DNA from: CAZJGF01 sp964545665
Lineage (GTDB): Bacteria > Chloroflexota > Dehalococcoidia > GIF9 > AB-539-J10
Reading direction: 5' to 3'
DNA: 21,863 nt
NCBI GenBank assembly: GCA_964545665.1
Contig: CAZJGF010000015.1
Coordinates: 1-21,863 of the forward strand
How positions within the stretch are numbered: position 1 is the stretch's first letter; every line of letters starts with the position of its first letter. Positions 14,594 to 21,567 of this stretch are shown here, piece by piece. The notes under the pieces were generated by a model. That model saw only the letters and a list, made by a program, of their open reading frames with translations. It had not been told where the DNA came from and searched no databases. The position numbers and the translations under genes were made by a program.

Positions 14594-16521
14594 ACCAGTA
14601 GCTCCTCAATCTCAGGCATGACCTGCTCTGTGGCAAAGTGCTTAGCGGTAATGGCACCGCTGGGACAGCCAGCCGCACAGACTCCGCAGCCTTTGCACAA
14701 TGCTTCATTGACCCAGGCAACTCGCTTCTCCTCCATGAAGGAGATTGCATTGAAGGGACAGAGACTAACACAGGTCTTACATCCAGAACAAGTCTCTTCA
14801 TTCACTACGGAGGTAGTTGGCTCAATCTCAACTTTTCCTCTATTGATCATGGCAATCGCCTGAGTTGCTGCCGCTGAAGCCTGAACCACTGTATCGGGGA
14901 TGTCTTTAGGCTCTTGACAGCAGCCGCCGATGAAAATGCCGTCGGTTGGCGTAGCCACCGGCGCAAGCTTGACATGCCTTTCCATGAAGAATCCGTCTGC
15001 CTTCTGGTTGATGCTGAACAGCCTGGCTACTTGCTCCGTATTGGAACGGGGCTGTACTGCTGCGCACAAAATAACCATATCGGCGGAAACCTGTCTCACG
15101 CTGCCAGGCAGGGTGTCTTCACACATGACATTCAGGTTTCCATTCTCTTGACTGACTTCGGCTACTTTACCCTTGACGAAATTGACTCCTTCCTCTTCAA
15201 GGCGGCGCCTGAAGTCTTCAAAATTCTTTCCGAAACAGCGCATATCCCTGTATATTTGGCATACCTCAGCATCGGTTTTTTCTCTTATCAGGTGGGAAAA
15301 CTTCAAGGCATACATGCAGCACACTCGTGAGCAGTATTCATAGTAATCACCCCGGCTGCCAACACATTGAACAATGGCTACGCTCTTTGGCTCTTGCCCG
15401 TCTCTAAGCAAGATCTTGCCTTCAGTCGGACCCGAAGCATTTACCATCCTCTCAAATTCAAGTCCAGTAAGGACGTTATCAAGGTTTTTGTAGCCGTATT
15501 TAGGAAGGGCGGAAGGGTCAAGCGTGTCATAGCCTGTAGCTAGAATAATTGACCCCACTTCCACCTCGATAATCGTATCTTCTTGCGTAAAATCTACTGC
15601 TCCGGCTTCGCAGAACTTCTCACAGGCCCTGCATTTCCCTGTCTTGAAATAAACGCAAGTTTCCTTATCGATGGTAGCCACGTTAGGAACAGCTTGAGGG
15701 AACGGGATATAGATAGCCTTTCTCTTCGACAGACCCATATCAAACTCGCTATCTGTCTTCCAGGGGCACTTCTCCATACATGTCCCACATCCGGTACATT
15801 TATTCTCATCCACATACCTGGCCTTTTTTCTGATCTTAACCTCAAAATTTCCCACGAAACCTGAAACCTCTTCTACCTCGCTGTACGCCATAAGCTCTAT
15901 GTTGGGATGAGAGCCCACCTCAGCCATCTTTGGGGTCAATATACAAGCGGAACAATCCAGAGTAGGAAAGGTCTTGTCAAGCTGGATCATATGTCCGCCG
16001 ATTGACGGCTCCTTTTCCACAAGATAGACTTTATGGCCGGCATTGGCGATGTGGAGAGCGGCCTGAATGCCAGCAATGCCTGCGCCTACAACCAGAGTGT
16101 CGGGATTGACCGGTACCTCTCTTGGCTCGAGAGGCTGGTGGTAATAGACTTTCCTCACGCCGGCAGCGACCAGCTTCTTGGCTTTTTCTGTAGCCCCGTC
16201 TTTGTGGACCCAACTGCACTGCTCCCGGATGTTGACATGCTCAAGCAGATAAGGGTTTAGGCCTGCTTCTTGACAAGCCTGGCGAAAAGTCGGCTCATGC
16301 ATCCTCGGCGAACAAGAGGCAACGACAACACGGTTAAGAGCCTGTTCTTTTATATCTTTTCTTATCAGTGCCTGTCCAGTGTCAGAACACATGAACTTGT
16401 AATCGCGAGCCACCACTACATCTTCCAAATTGCCGGCAAATTCAGCCACTTCCTCGACATCTACTGTGGCGGCGATATTTGTGCCGCAATGACAGATGTA
16501 TACTCCTATTCTCCGCTCCAA
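14590..16521 (-). CDS. hdrA: HdrA, heterodisulfide reductase subunit A-like flavoprotein
   Basis: 643 residues, the usual HdrA length. N-terminal CHCGTNIA (10-17), VVASCSPRMHE (66-76) and NIREQCSWVH (97-106) precede the FAD motif GAGIAG (146-151). LDCSACILTPKM follows at 188-199. Cluster motifs are CTGCGTCMEKCP (242-253), C289/C297/C300/C304, the YCSRVCCMY segment (396-404) and two C-terminal ferredoxin motifs (C578-C588 and C609-C619). HdrA carries the bifurcating FAD in Hdr complexes. The frame stays open to TTG 16572. I chose TTG 16521 because GGAGG (16529-16533) lies 7 bases before it and the protein then begins, like its neighbour, right before IGVYICHCG. It is the promoter-proximal gene of the six-gene unit and overlaps hdrA2 by 4 bp. 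Confidence 0.93.
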   Translation of the reverse strand: MERRIGVYICHCGTNIAATVDVEEVAEFAGNLEDVVVARDYKFMCSDTGQALIRKDIKEQALNRVVVASCSPRMHEPTFRQACQEAGLNPYLLEHVNIREQCSWVHKDGATEKAKKLVAAGVRKVYYHQPLEPREVPVNPDTLVVGAGIAGIQAALHIANAGHKVYLVEKEPSIGGHMIQLDKTFPTLDCSACILTPKMAEVGSHPNIELMAYSEVEEVSGFVGNFEVKIRKKARYVDENKCTGCGTCMEKCPWKTDSEFDMGLSKRKAIYIPFPQAVPNVATIDKETCVYFKTGKCRACEKFCEAGAVDFTQEDTIIEVEVGSIILATGYDTLDPSALPKYGYKNLDNVLTGLEFERMVNASGPTEGKILLRDGQEPKSVAIVQCVGSRGDYYEYCSRVCCMYALKFSHLIREKTDAEVCQIYRDMRCFGKNFEDFRRRLEEEGVNFVKGKVAEVSQENGNLNVMCEDTLPGSVRQVSADMVILCAAVQPRSNTEQVARLFSINQKADGFFMERHVKLAPVATPTDGIFIGGCCQEPKDIPDTVVQASAAATQAIAMINRGKVEIEPTTSVVNEETCSGCKTCVSLCPFNAISFMEEKRVAWVNEALCKGCGVCAAGCPSGAITAKHFATEQVMPEIEELLV

Positions 16522-16568
16522 TTGATGTCCTCCGTGGTTCTGGTTACTTTCCCTGTAACTGGCTAAGA

Positions 16569-16607
16569 CCAATACTGGATCTTGGTACTGAGATCCTCAT
16601 ATTCTGG
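16569..16607 (-). promoter_or_regulatory. Hairpin in the 5' leader of the hdrA operon
   Basis: An interrupted dyad lies between the predicted promoter and the hdrA1 start. Its perfect core is GGATCT-N8-AGATCC (16577-16582 and 16591-16596). Outer pairs are ATA/TAT and CCA/TGG. There is no U-tract on the transcript side, so it is a leader structure rather than an intrinsic terminator. Confidence 0.4.
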
Positions 16608-16617
16608 ATTGCCGACA

Positions 16618-16646
16618 CTTATAACAAATGGGGGCAAAAATTGCAA
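16618..16646 (-). promoter_or_regulatory. Predicted sigma-A promoter of the hdrA/flx operon
   Basis: On the minus strand TTGCAA (16641-16646) is separated by exactly 17 bp from TATAAG (16618-16623). A TGT immediately before TATAAG forms an extended -10 element. Transcription would start near 16611 and give a leader of about 90 bases before the TTG start of hdrA1. Confidence 0.55.
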
Positions 16647-16763
16647 TAGAGAAGGCGTTCTAAATGCAGGATGTGCCAGGCGTTTCTGCCTGTAAGTTGG
16701 CTGTAGCTTGTTGAATTCTTGGAGAAAGTTGCCCGAATTTGGTGGTGCAAGAATCAAGTTTTG

Positions 16764-16791
16764 TTGACAACGAAGTCACATATGGTGTAAA
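16764..16791 (+). promoter_or_regulatory. Predicted promoter of the sensor kinase / response regulator operon
   Basis: A perfect TTGACA -35 box lies at 16764-16769, followed after 16 bp by TGTAAA (16786-16791). TAAAAA at 18-bp spacing is an alternative. The -35 box overlaps a small dyad, TTGTTGACAA, a possible operator. The leader to the kinase ATG would be about 145 bases. Confidence 0.45.
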
Positions 16792-16944
16792 AAATCTATA
16801 CGATGTGTGCCCAGGAGATTCAACTCGGAGCATGGAGTCTACTATTTCCAGTCGCTCGGTAGCTAGCCTGAGGAAAGAGTTGAGAATACCCGCGGTGTGG
16901 AAGAGGAGAAAGATAGTTGCGGAAGAAGCAAAGAGAGGATAAGA

Positions 16945-18888
16945 ATGGGTGTTATCTTTACCGTGCCAGAAAAATGTAAAGGTTGCTATGTCTGCGTTCG
17001 CAACTGCCCGGCCAAGGCAATTAGAGTGAAAGAGGGCAAAGCTGGCGTCATGCTGGAACGGTGTGTTGGCTGTGGGGACTGCATCAGCATATGCACTGCG
17101 GGAGCAATACAGGCCAGGGGCGACACAGGGCTTGTCTGGCAGCTGCTGGGGCAGGGTGCCTCGGTGATTGCTATCCTTTCCTCCGCATTCCCTGCTGCTT
17201 TCCCAGAAGTTCGACCGAGGCACATGGTAGCTGCCCTGAAGAAACTGGGATTCAGCGAGGTGATGGAAGCTGCCTTTGGCGCCGAATTAGTCTGTCGCGA
17301 ATATGGTAGATTGGTGAGCAAAAACAATGGAAAGCCCATTCTTTCTTCTACCTGCCCTGCTGTAGTCTCCCTGATTGAAAAATTCTATCCTCAGCTAATT
17401 GATAACCTGGCACCTATCGTCTCGCCCACGGTGGCCATGGGCAGGATTATTAAATGGCGGTATAACCCTGACGCCAAAGTGGTCTTCATTGGCCCCTGTG
17501 TTGCCAAGAAGGCTGAAAGCGAGGATGACCAGGTTGCTGGAGTGATTGATGCCGTTCTGACCTTCCCTGAGCTCAAGGAAATGCTGGCAGTAAAGGAAAT
17601 CGACCTTGTCTCTGAGGAAGAAGGGCAATTCTCTGGTCCCACGCCGCATCTCGGTCGCCTATTCCCTGTGGCCGGAGGCTTGCTCAAGATAGCGGGACTC
17701 TCTGGTGATATCCTATTAAGCGATGTCCTTGTAGCCGAAGGAATTGATCGTACTATATCTTGCCTTCGAGAGCTTGCCCAGGGCAAGATGAGAACTAGTT
17801 TCATGGACATCTTCTTTTGCCAAGGTTGCATTGATGGACCGGCGATGGACAACGACCTGAGCCTCTGCTGGAGGAGAGGGATTATTGCTGACTACACTAC
17901 GAGCGAGGCTGATCCAGCTCGAACAGAGAGTGACGTGGAGAAATACAGTGACATTGACCTGAGCCGCAAATTTACCAACCGATATACTGCGCTGCCCACC
18001 CCCAGCGAGAGGGGCATTAGCAACATCCTGGGGCAGATCAATAAGCTAAAAACAGAAAACCAGCTTAACTGCGGTGCCTGTGGCTACGACACTTGTCGGG
18101 GGCTGGCTACTGCCGTCTGCCAGGGACTGGCCGAAAGGGAGATGTGCTGGCCCTACTTGGTGGAGGAGCTACAAAGCACACAGGATGAGCTACTCAGGGC
18201 AGAGAAGCTGACTTCTCTGGGCCAGATGGCCGCCTCCATCGCCCACGAGATCAATAACCCTATGGCTGGAGTTCTGATCTACACCAAATTGCTGGCAAAG
18301 AAGCTTTCCAGTGAGGCCTATGAAAAGGAGGAGGCTCTGGGGTACCTTTCTAAGATGGAATCAGAGATAAGCCGTACCTCGAGGATAATCCGAAATTTGC
18401 TGGATTTTGCCCGTCAAACAGAGCCGATGTTGAGGCTGGTTGATGTTAACCAGGTCTTGGAACAAGCCTTATCCTTAGTTGGTCACCAAGCCCAACTTCA
18501 GGACATCGAGGTTTCAAAGGAGTTCAGCGCCTTGCCTAATGTGAAGGCTGATTTCGATCAGCTTCAGCAAGTATTCACCAACCTCACACTCAATGCCATC
18601 CAGGCAATGCCCGAGGGGGGGAGGCTGACACTTCGCAGCTCAGTGGCAGATGGTGAAATCAAAGTGGCTGTCCAGGATACCGGCTGCGGCATCCCAAGAG
18701 AAAGCCTGTCGAAGCTTTTCACCCCCTTCTTCACCACCAAGGAAAAGGGCAAAGGTGTGGGCTTGGGACTGGCCGTAGTCCACGGGATTGTCGAGAGGCA
18801 CAAGGGAAGGATTGAGGTGCAAAGCGAGGTGGGGAAGGGAACTACCTTCAGCGTCTATCTGGGAGTTCACAGTGGCGACAAAGGTTAA
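16945..18888 (+). CDS. Sensory [FeFe]-hydrogenase-like histidine kinase (4Fe-4S / H-cluster domain / Fe-S domain / HisKA-HATPase)
   Basis: 647 residues in four parts. Residues 1-55 hold two ferredoxin motifs (C11-C21, C40-C50). Residues 60-300 are an [FeFe]-hydrogenase large-subunit domain. L1 is SSTCPA (C137), with Thr136 where catalytic enzymes have the proton-transfer Cys. L2 is GPCVAKKAE (C185, K188, E191). L3 is FFCQGCIDGP (C292-x2-C295, versus CxxxC in catalytic enzymes). CGACGYDTC (376-384) is a PF04060-type Fe-S motif. The kinase has H434 in AHEINNP, the N-box around N550, DTGCGIP and GVGLGL. No PAS domain or membrane segment is seen. It is probably a cytoplasmic H2/redox sensor rather than a turnover hydrogenase. 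ATG 16945 with AGAGAGGA five bases upstream is preferred over GTG 16897. It overlaps the next gene by 17 bp, its likely partner. Confidence 0.9.
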   Translation: MGVIFTVPEKCKGCYVCVRNCPAKAIRVKEGKAGVMLERCVGCGDCISICTAGAIQARGDTGLVWQLLGQGASVIAILSSAFPAAFPEVRPRHMVAALKKLGFSEVMEAAFGAELVCREYGRLVSKNNGKPILSSTCPAVVSLIEKFYPQLIDNLAPIVSPTVAMGRIIKWRYNPDAKVVFIGPCVAKKAESEDDQVAGVIDAVLTFPELKEMLAVKEIDLVSEEEGQFSGPTPHLGRLFPVAGGLLKIAGLSGDILLSDVLVAEGIDRTISCLRELAQGKMRTSFMDIFFCQGCIDGPAMDNDLSLCWRRGIIADYTTSEADPARTESDVEKYSDIDLSRKFTNRYTALPTPSERGISNILGQINKLKTENQLNCGACGYDTCRGLATAVCQGLAEREMCWPYLVEELQSTQDELLRAEKLTSLGQMAASIAHEINNPMAGVLIYTKLLAKKLSSEAYEKEEALGYLSKMESEISRTSRIIRNLLDFARQTEPMLRLVDVNQVLEQALSLVGHQAQLQDIEVSKEFSALPNVKADFDQLQQVFTNLTLNAIQAMPEGGRLTLRSSVADGEIKVAVQDTGCGIPRESLSKLFTPFFTTKEKGKGVGLGLAVVHGIVERHKGRIEVQSEVGKGTTFSVYLGVHSGDKG

Positions 18889-20206
18889 GATACTCGTCGT
18901 TGATGATGAGGCTATTGTGCGCGAATCGCTGCACGACTGGCTGAGCGATGCCGGTTATCAGGTTTTCACTGCTGAAAACGGCCCCAAGGCGTTAGAGATT
19001 GTCCGGAGAGAGAAACTGGGCATCGTAATCGCTGATCTGGTGATGCCAGGGATGGACGGGATTGAGCTGATGCGGAGGGCTAAAGAGATTCAACCCAAGA
19101 TCGAGGTCATCATCATTACGGCTTACGGAAGTGTTACCACCGCCATTGCCGCCATGAAGGAAGGTGCCTACGACTACATTGAGAAGCCGTTTTGTCCTGA
19201 GAGGGCTGAGCTCTTGGTCAAGAAACTAGCCGAACATCAGCAACTGGTTGACGAGAACCTTTCGCTGCGTCAGAAGCTAGAAGACCATTACCGCTTTGAG
19301 AACATTATTGCCAGGAGTTCTAAGATGCAGCGAGTGATCGAGCTGCTAAAGGTGGTGGCCAAGAGCAATGCTACAGTATTGATCATAGGTGAGAGTGGAA
19401 CAGGGAAGGAATTGGTGGCACGTGCCATTCACTCCCAGAGCCATCGCCGAAGCAAGCCCTTTGTTGCTGTCAGTTGCGCCGCTTTACCTGAAAGCCTCTT
19501 GGAGAGTGAGCTGTTTGGTCATGAGAGGGGTTCCTTCACTGGAGCTTACGCCCAGAAGAAGGGAAAATTTGAGTCAGCTAACGGAGGGACGCTTTTCCTG
19601 GATGAGGTCGGGGAGATGAGCGCCAATATCCAGGTTCACTTGCTAAGAGTCCTGGAAGAGAAGGAATTCACCCGTGTCGGTGGCAACGAGCTGATCAAGG
19701 CTGATGTAAGGGTTGTTTCGGCCACTAATAAGGACCTAAGGAGGGCGATAGAAGAGGGAGAATTTCGAGAGGACCTTTATTATCGGCTCAATGTGGTTAC
19801 CATAGAATTGCCTCCTTTGAGAGACAGGAAGGAGGATATCCCTATATTGGCCGAGTATTTCTTGGACAAGTTTGTCTTGGAGAATCAAAAAGAGGTCGCC
19901 GGATTCTCCCCCGAGGCAACCGAGTTCTTGTTGAGTTATGACTGGCCAGGAAATGTCCGTGAGCTGGAAAACTCTATTGAAAGGGCAGTTATCCTGGCCA
20001 GAGATAGCCTTATCACCGCTGGTGATTTACCTCACGAGAATATGTTGGCGGCTCGTTCTGCATCAATAGAAAAAGACCTTAGAGAAGTAGAGAAAGGCCA
20101 CATTTTGAATGTCCTGCGTGAAGCTGATGGGAATTATAGCAAGGCGGCCAGGATCCTGGGGATCAGCAGGATGACACTCTACAAGAAGGTCAGGCAGTGG
20201 AGTTAG
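18872..20206 (+). CDS. NtrC-family sigma-54-dependent response regulator
   Basis: 444 residues. The REC domain (5-120) has the acidic pair D11-D12, phosphoacceptor D55, T83 and K105. The AAA+ domain has Walker A GESGTGKE (173-180), the sigma-54 contact loop GSFTGA (220-225), Walker B LFLDEV (241-246) and arginine-finger region FREDLYYRLN. The Fis-type helix-turn-helix is at about 416-443. The contact loop is the GAFTGA motif with Ala replaced by Ser. It should activate sigma-54 promoters when phosphorylated by the kinase whose gene it overlaps. Start GTG 18872 is supported by GGGAG six or so bases upstream and gives a normal REC N-terminus; the frame is open from 18788, inside the kinase gene. 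A good sigma-54 promoter lies 240 bp downstream of its stop codon. Confidence 0.95.
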   Translation: MATKVKILVVDDEAIVRESLHDWLSDAGYQVFTAENGPKALEIVRREKLGIVIADLVMPGMDGIELMRRAKEIQPKIEVIIITAYGSVTTAIAAMKEGAYDYIEKPFCPERAELLVKKLAEHQQLVDENLSLRQKLEDHYRFENIIARSSKMQRVIELLKVVAKSNATVLIIGESGTGKELVARAIHSQSHRRSKPFVAVSCAALPESLLESELFGHERGSFTGAYAQKKGKFESANGGTLFLDEVGEMSANIQVHLLRVLEEKEFTRVGGNELIKADVRVVSATNKDLRRAIEEGEFREDLYYRLNVVTIELPPLRDRKEDIPILAEYFLDKFVLENQKEVAGFSPEATEFLLSYDWPGNVRELENSIERAVILARDSLITAGDLPHENMLAARSASIEKDLREVEKGHILNVLREADGNYSKAARILGISRMTLYKKVRQWS

Positions 20207-20273
20207 GTGTAAGGGAAATATACAGCCACTGACTACTTTCTTTACAAGCACCGGAGAGACGATTAGTTCTTCG

Positions 20274-20291
20274 CTTTCCGCGGGCGGAAAG
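20274..20291. repeat. 18-bp perfect palindrome CTTTCCGC-GG-GCGGAAAG
   Basis: Two 8-base arms around a GG centre, directly abutting the terminator hairpin. It could be a second RNA stem strengthening termination. Alternatively it could be a protein-binding dyad about 190 bp upstream of the sigma-54 start site. Confidence 0.6.
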
Positions 20292-20324
20292 GCTACCTGA
20301 GAATTCAAGGTAGCTTTTTGTTTT
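20292..20324 (+). terminator. Rho-independent terminator after the response regulator gene
   Basis: A 7-bp stem, GCTACCT (20292-20298) with AGGTAGC (20308-20314), and a 9-base loop are followed by TTTTTGTTTT. It ends the kinase/regulator transcript and separates it from the downstream REC-TPR-Cys gene. Confidence 0.9.
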
Positions 20325-20350
20325 GTCAGAAAACCAACACTGGATTCCTT

Positions 20351-20377
20351 GCTTGTGCTGGGAACAAGCTTAGCTTG
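20351..20377. promoter_or_regulatory. Candidate upstream activating dyads for the sigma-54 activator
   Basis: Two overlapping inverted repeats share a half-site: GCTTGT-N7-ACAAGC (20351-20369) and CAAGC-TTA-GCTTG (20365-20377). They lie about 95-120 bp upstream of the predicted sigma-54 start, the usual distance for NtrC-type binding sites. Assignment to the adjacent regulator is inferred from position only. Confidence 0.45.
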
Positions 20378-20443
20378 CTGCGCCTGCGGACTGTTCGGGA
20401 GGATTGTCGATGTTGTGATGGGGAGCCGCCAGATGTTAGAAGT

Positions 20444-20460
20444 TGGCAAGAGAATTGCAT
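20444..20460 (+). promoter_or_regulatory. Sigma-54 (-24/-12) promoter
   Basis: TGGCAAGAGAATTGCAT matches the sigma-54 consensus TGGCAC-N5-TTGCW, with the invariant GG and GC at exact spacing (-24 GG at 20445-20446, -12 GC at 20457-20458). Transcription would start near 20470, upstream of a strong ribosome binding site at 20524. The neighbouring gene encodes a sigma-54 activator. Confidence 0.8.
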
Positions 20461-20538
20461 TAATAGAAGTATGAGGGGATGTGAACAGTGAACAGAGAAG
20501 CGATTTCCCCACAAGAGAAGGAAAAGGAGGTGAAAGAA

Positions 20539-21567
20539 ATGAAAGAAGTGAAACCAGTGCTGATTGTCGAGGATGAGGCCATCATGCGAGAGTCGCTGAG
20601 GGACTGGCTCAAAGATGAGGGGTACGAGGTGGAAACAGCGGCAGAGGGTGAGGAGGCGCTTGAACGAATTGGCCGGAGAGAATTTGGCGTCGCCGTTCTG
20701 GATCTGAGACTGCCAGGGAAGGATGGACTTGAGGTGCTGAGGGAGGCCACAGCACAGAGCCCGAAGCTCAAGGGTATTATCATCACCGCTTATCCATCGG
20801 TGGAGACGGCAGTGGAGGCGATGAAAATGGGGGCGGTTGATTACATAGTAAAGCCGTTCGCTCCTGATGCCCTGGAGAAAGCGATCCAGGCCGTTCTTGG
20901 TCCTGTCCAGGTGGAGATAGGACCTGATGAGGTTAAGGTCGAGAAACCTGTAGTGGAAGCTCCGGAAGCAGAACAGGCCAAGGCTGAGGAATTCACAGCG
21001 GTAAAGAAGGAGGACATCCCTGTCCACCTTGAGGAGGGCAAGGCTTACTTCAAGGCAGGGCGCTATGAGGAAGCGTTGAGGGAATTCCAGTCCATTCTGG
21101 CTGTTGCTCCCGGTCAGATCGAAGCCCGGGTTTGGATGCGAAAGGCGAAGGAAGAGCTGGCCAGGCCAAGGGTTGAGGTGCCTGAAGATGAGGCTGCTGT
21201 TGAAAAGGTGGTGAAAGTCAATGAGTGTGTCTGGTCAAAGATGGGAGTGGTCTCTTACAGGATCTGCACCCGGAACTATGATTGCCTTACCTGCGAGTTT
21301 GACCAGGCGATGCAGGAGAAAATGGCTGCTGGCGAAGCTCCGGAGATTGATGCGGCCCTGGAGAGGTTTAAGGAACTGCCGGGAAGTCAGAGAGTATGCC
21401 GTTATGCTCTAAAGGGCGACGTCTCTTATCGGCTTTGCACTCGGCTGTTTCAATGTGCAACCTGCGAATTTAATCAGTTGATGGAGGATGCCTTGGAGCA
21501 AAAGATGACGAAGCTGGCGGCTCGGCGGGAGGCCCTACGGAAGAAAGAGCAAAAGGCCAAAGTATAG
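20539..21567 (+). CDS. Response regulator with TPR-like linker and duplicated four-cysteine module
   Basis: 342 residues. The REC domain (5-120) has E11-D12, phosphoacceptor D55, T83 and K105, and is close in sequence to the REC of the upstream NtrC-type regulator. An acidic, Pro/Ala/Glu-rich linker (121-160) leads to one TPR-like helical pair (163-197). Two cysteine repeats follow: C230, C243, C249, C252 and C287, C300, C306, C309. Both have the spacing C-x12-C-x5-C-x2-C and share VSYRxCTR and CxxCEFxQxM. There is no DNA-binding or enzymatic output domain. The cysteines suggest a metal or Fe-S site; I recall similar motifs in proteins of sulfate reducers but know no function. The frame opens at GTG 20488. 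ATG 20539 is chosen because AAGGAGGTGA (20524-20533) lies 5 bases before it. A sigma-54 promoter drives it. Confidence 0.85.
   Translation: MKEVKPVLIVEDEAIMRESLRDWLKDEGYEVETAAEGEEALERIGRREFGVAVLDLRLPGKDGLEVLREATAQSPKLKGIIITAYPSVETAVEAMKMGAVDYIVKPFAPDALEKAIQAVLGPVQVEIGPDEVKVEKPVVEAPEAEQAKAEEFTAVKKEDIPVHLEEGKAYFKAGRYEEALREFQSILAVAPGQIEARVWMRKAKEELARPRVEVPEDEAAVEKVVKVNECVWSKMGVVSYRICTRNYDCLTCEFDQAMQEKMAAGEAPEIDAALERFKELPGSQRVCRYALKGDVSYRLCTRLFQCATCEFNQLMEDALEQKMTKLAARREALRKKEQKAKV

Larger units (their letters stand above)
16522..16944. other. 423-bp divergent control region between hdrA1 and the sensor kinase
   Basis: The region has no gene. From the hdrA1 side it holds the ribosome binding site (16529-16533), the leader hairpin and the sigma-A promoter. 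It then holds a CAGGC-N6-GCCTG dyad (16677-16692) and an AGCTTGTT octamer (16705-16712). That octamer is shared, in inverse orientation, with the dyads upstream of the sigma-54 promoter at 20444. Last come the kinase promoter and leader. The two transcription units are therefore well placed for joint control. Confidence 0.55.

Noticed and set aside
16522..16572. N-terminal extension of hdrA1 to TTG 16572
   Set aside because: The 17 extra residues have no counterpart in the paralogue. A GGAGG lies in position for TTG 16521, inside the proposed extension.
16665..16678. Sigma-54-like TGGCAC...TGC on the minus strand upstream of hdrA1
   Set aside because: The -24 and -12 elements are two bases too close (GG to GC spacing of 8 instead of 10). 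Sigma-54 promoters tolerate almost no spacing change, so I do not call it.
16660..17223. 187-codon minus-strand frame over the kinase start and intergenic region
   Set aside because: It runs antisense to clear ferredoxin motifs of the kinase and shows no recognisable family.
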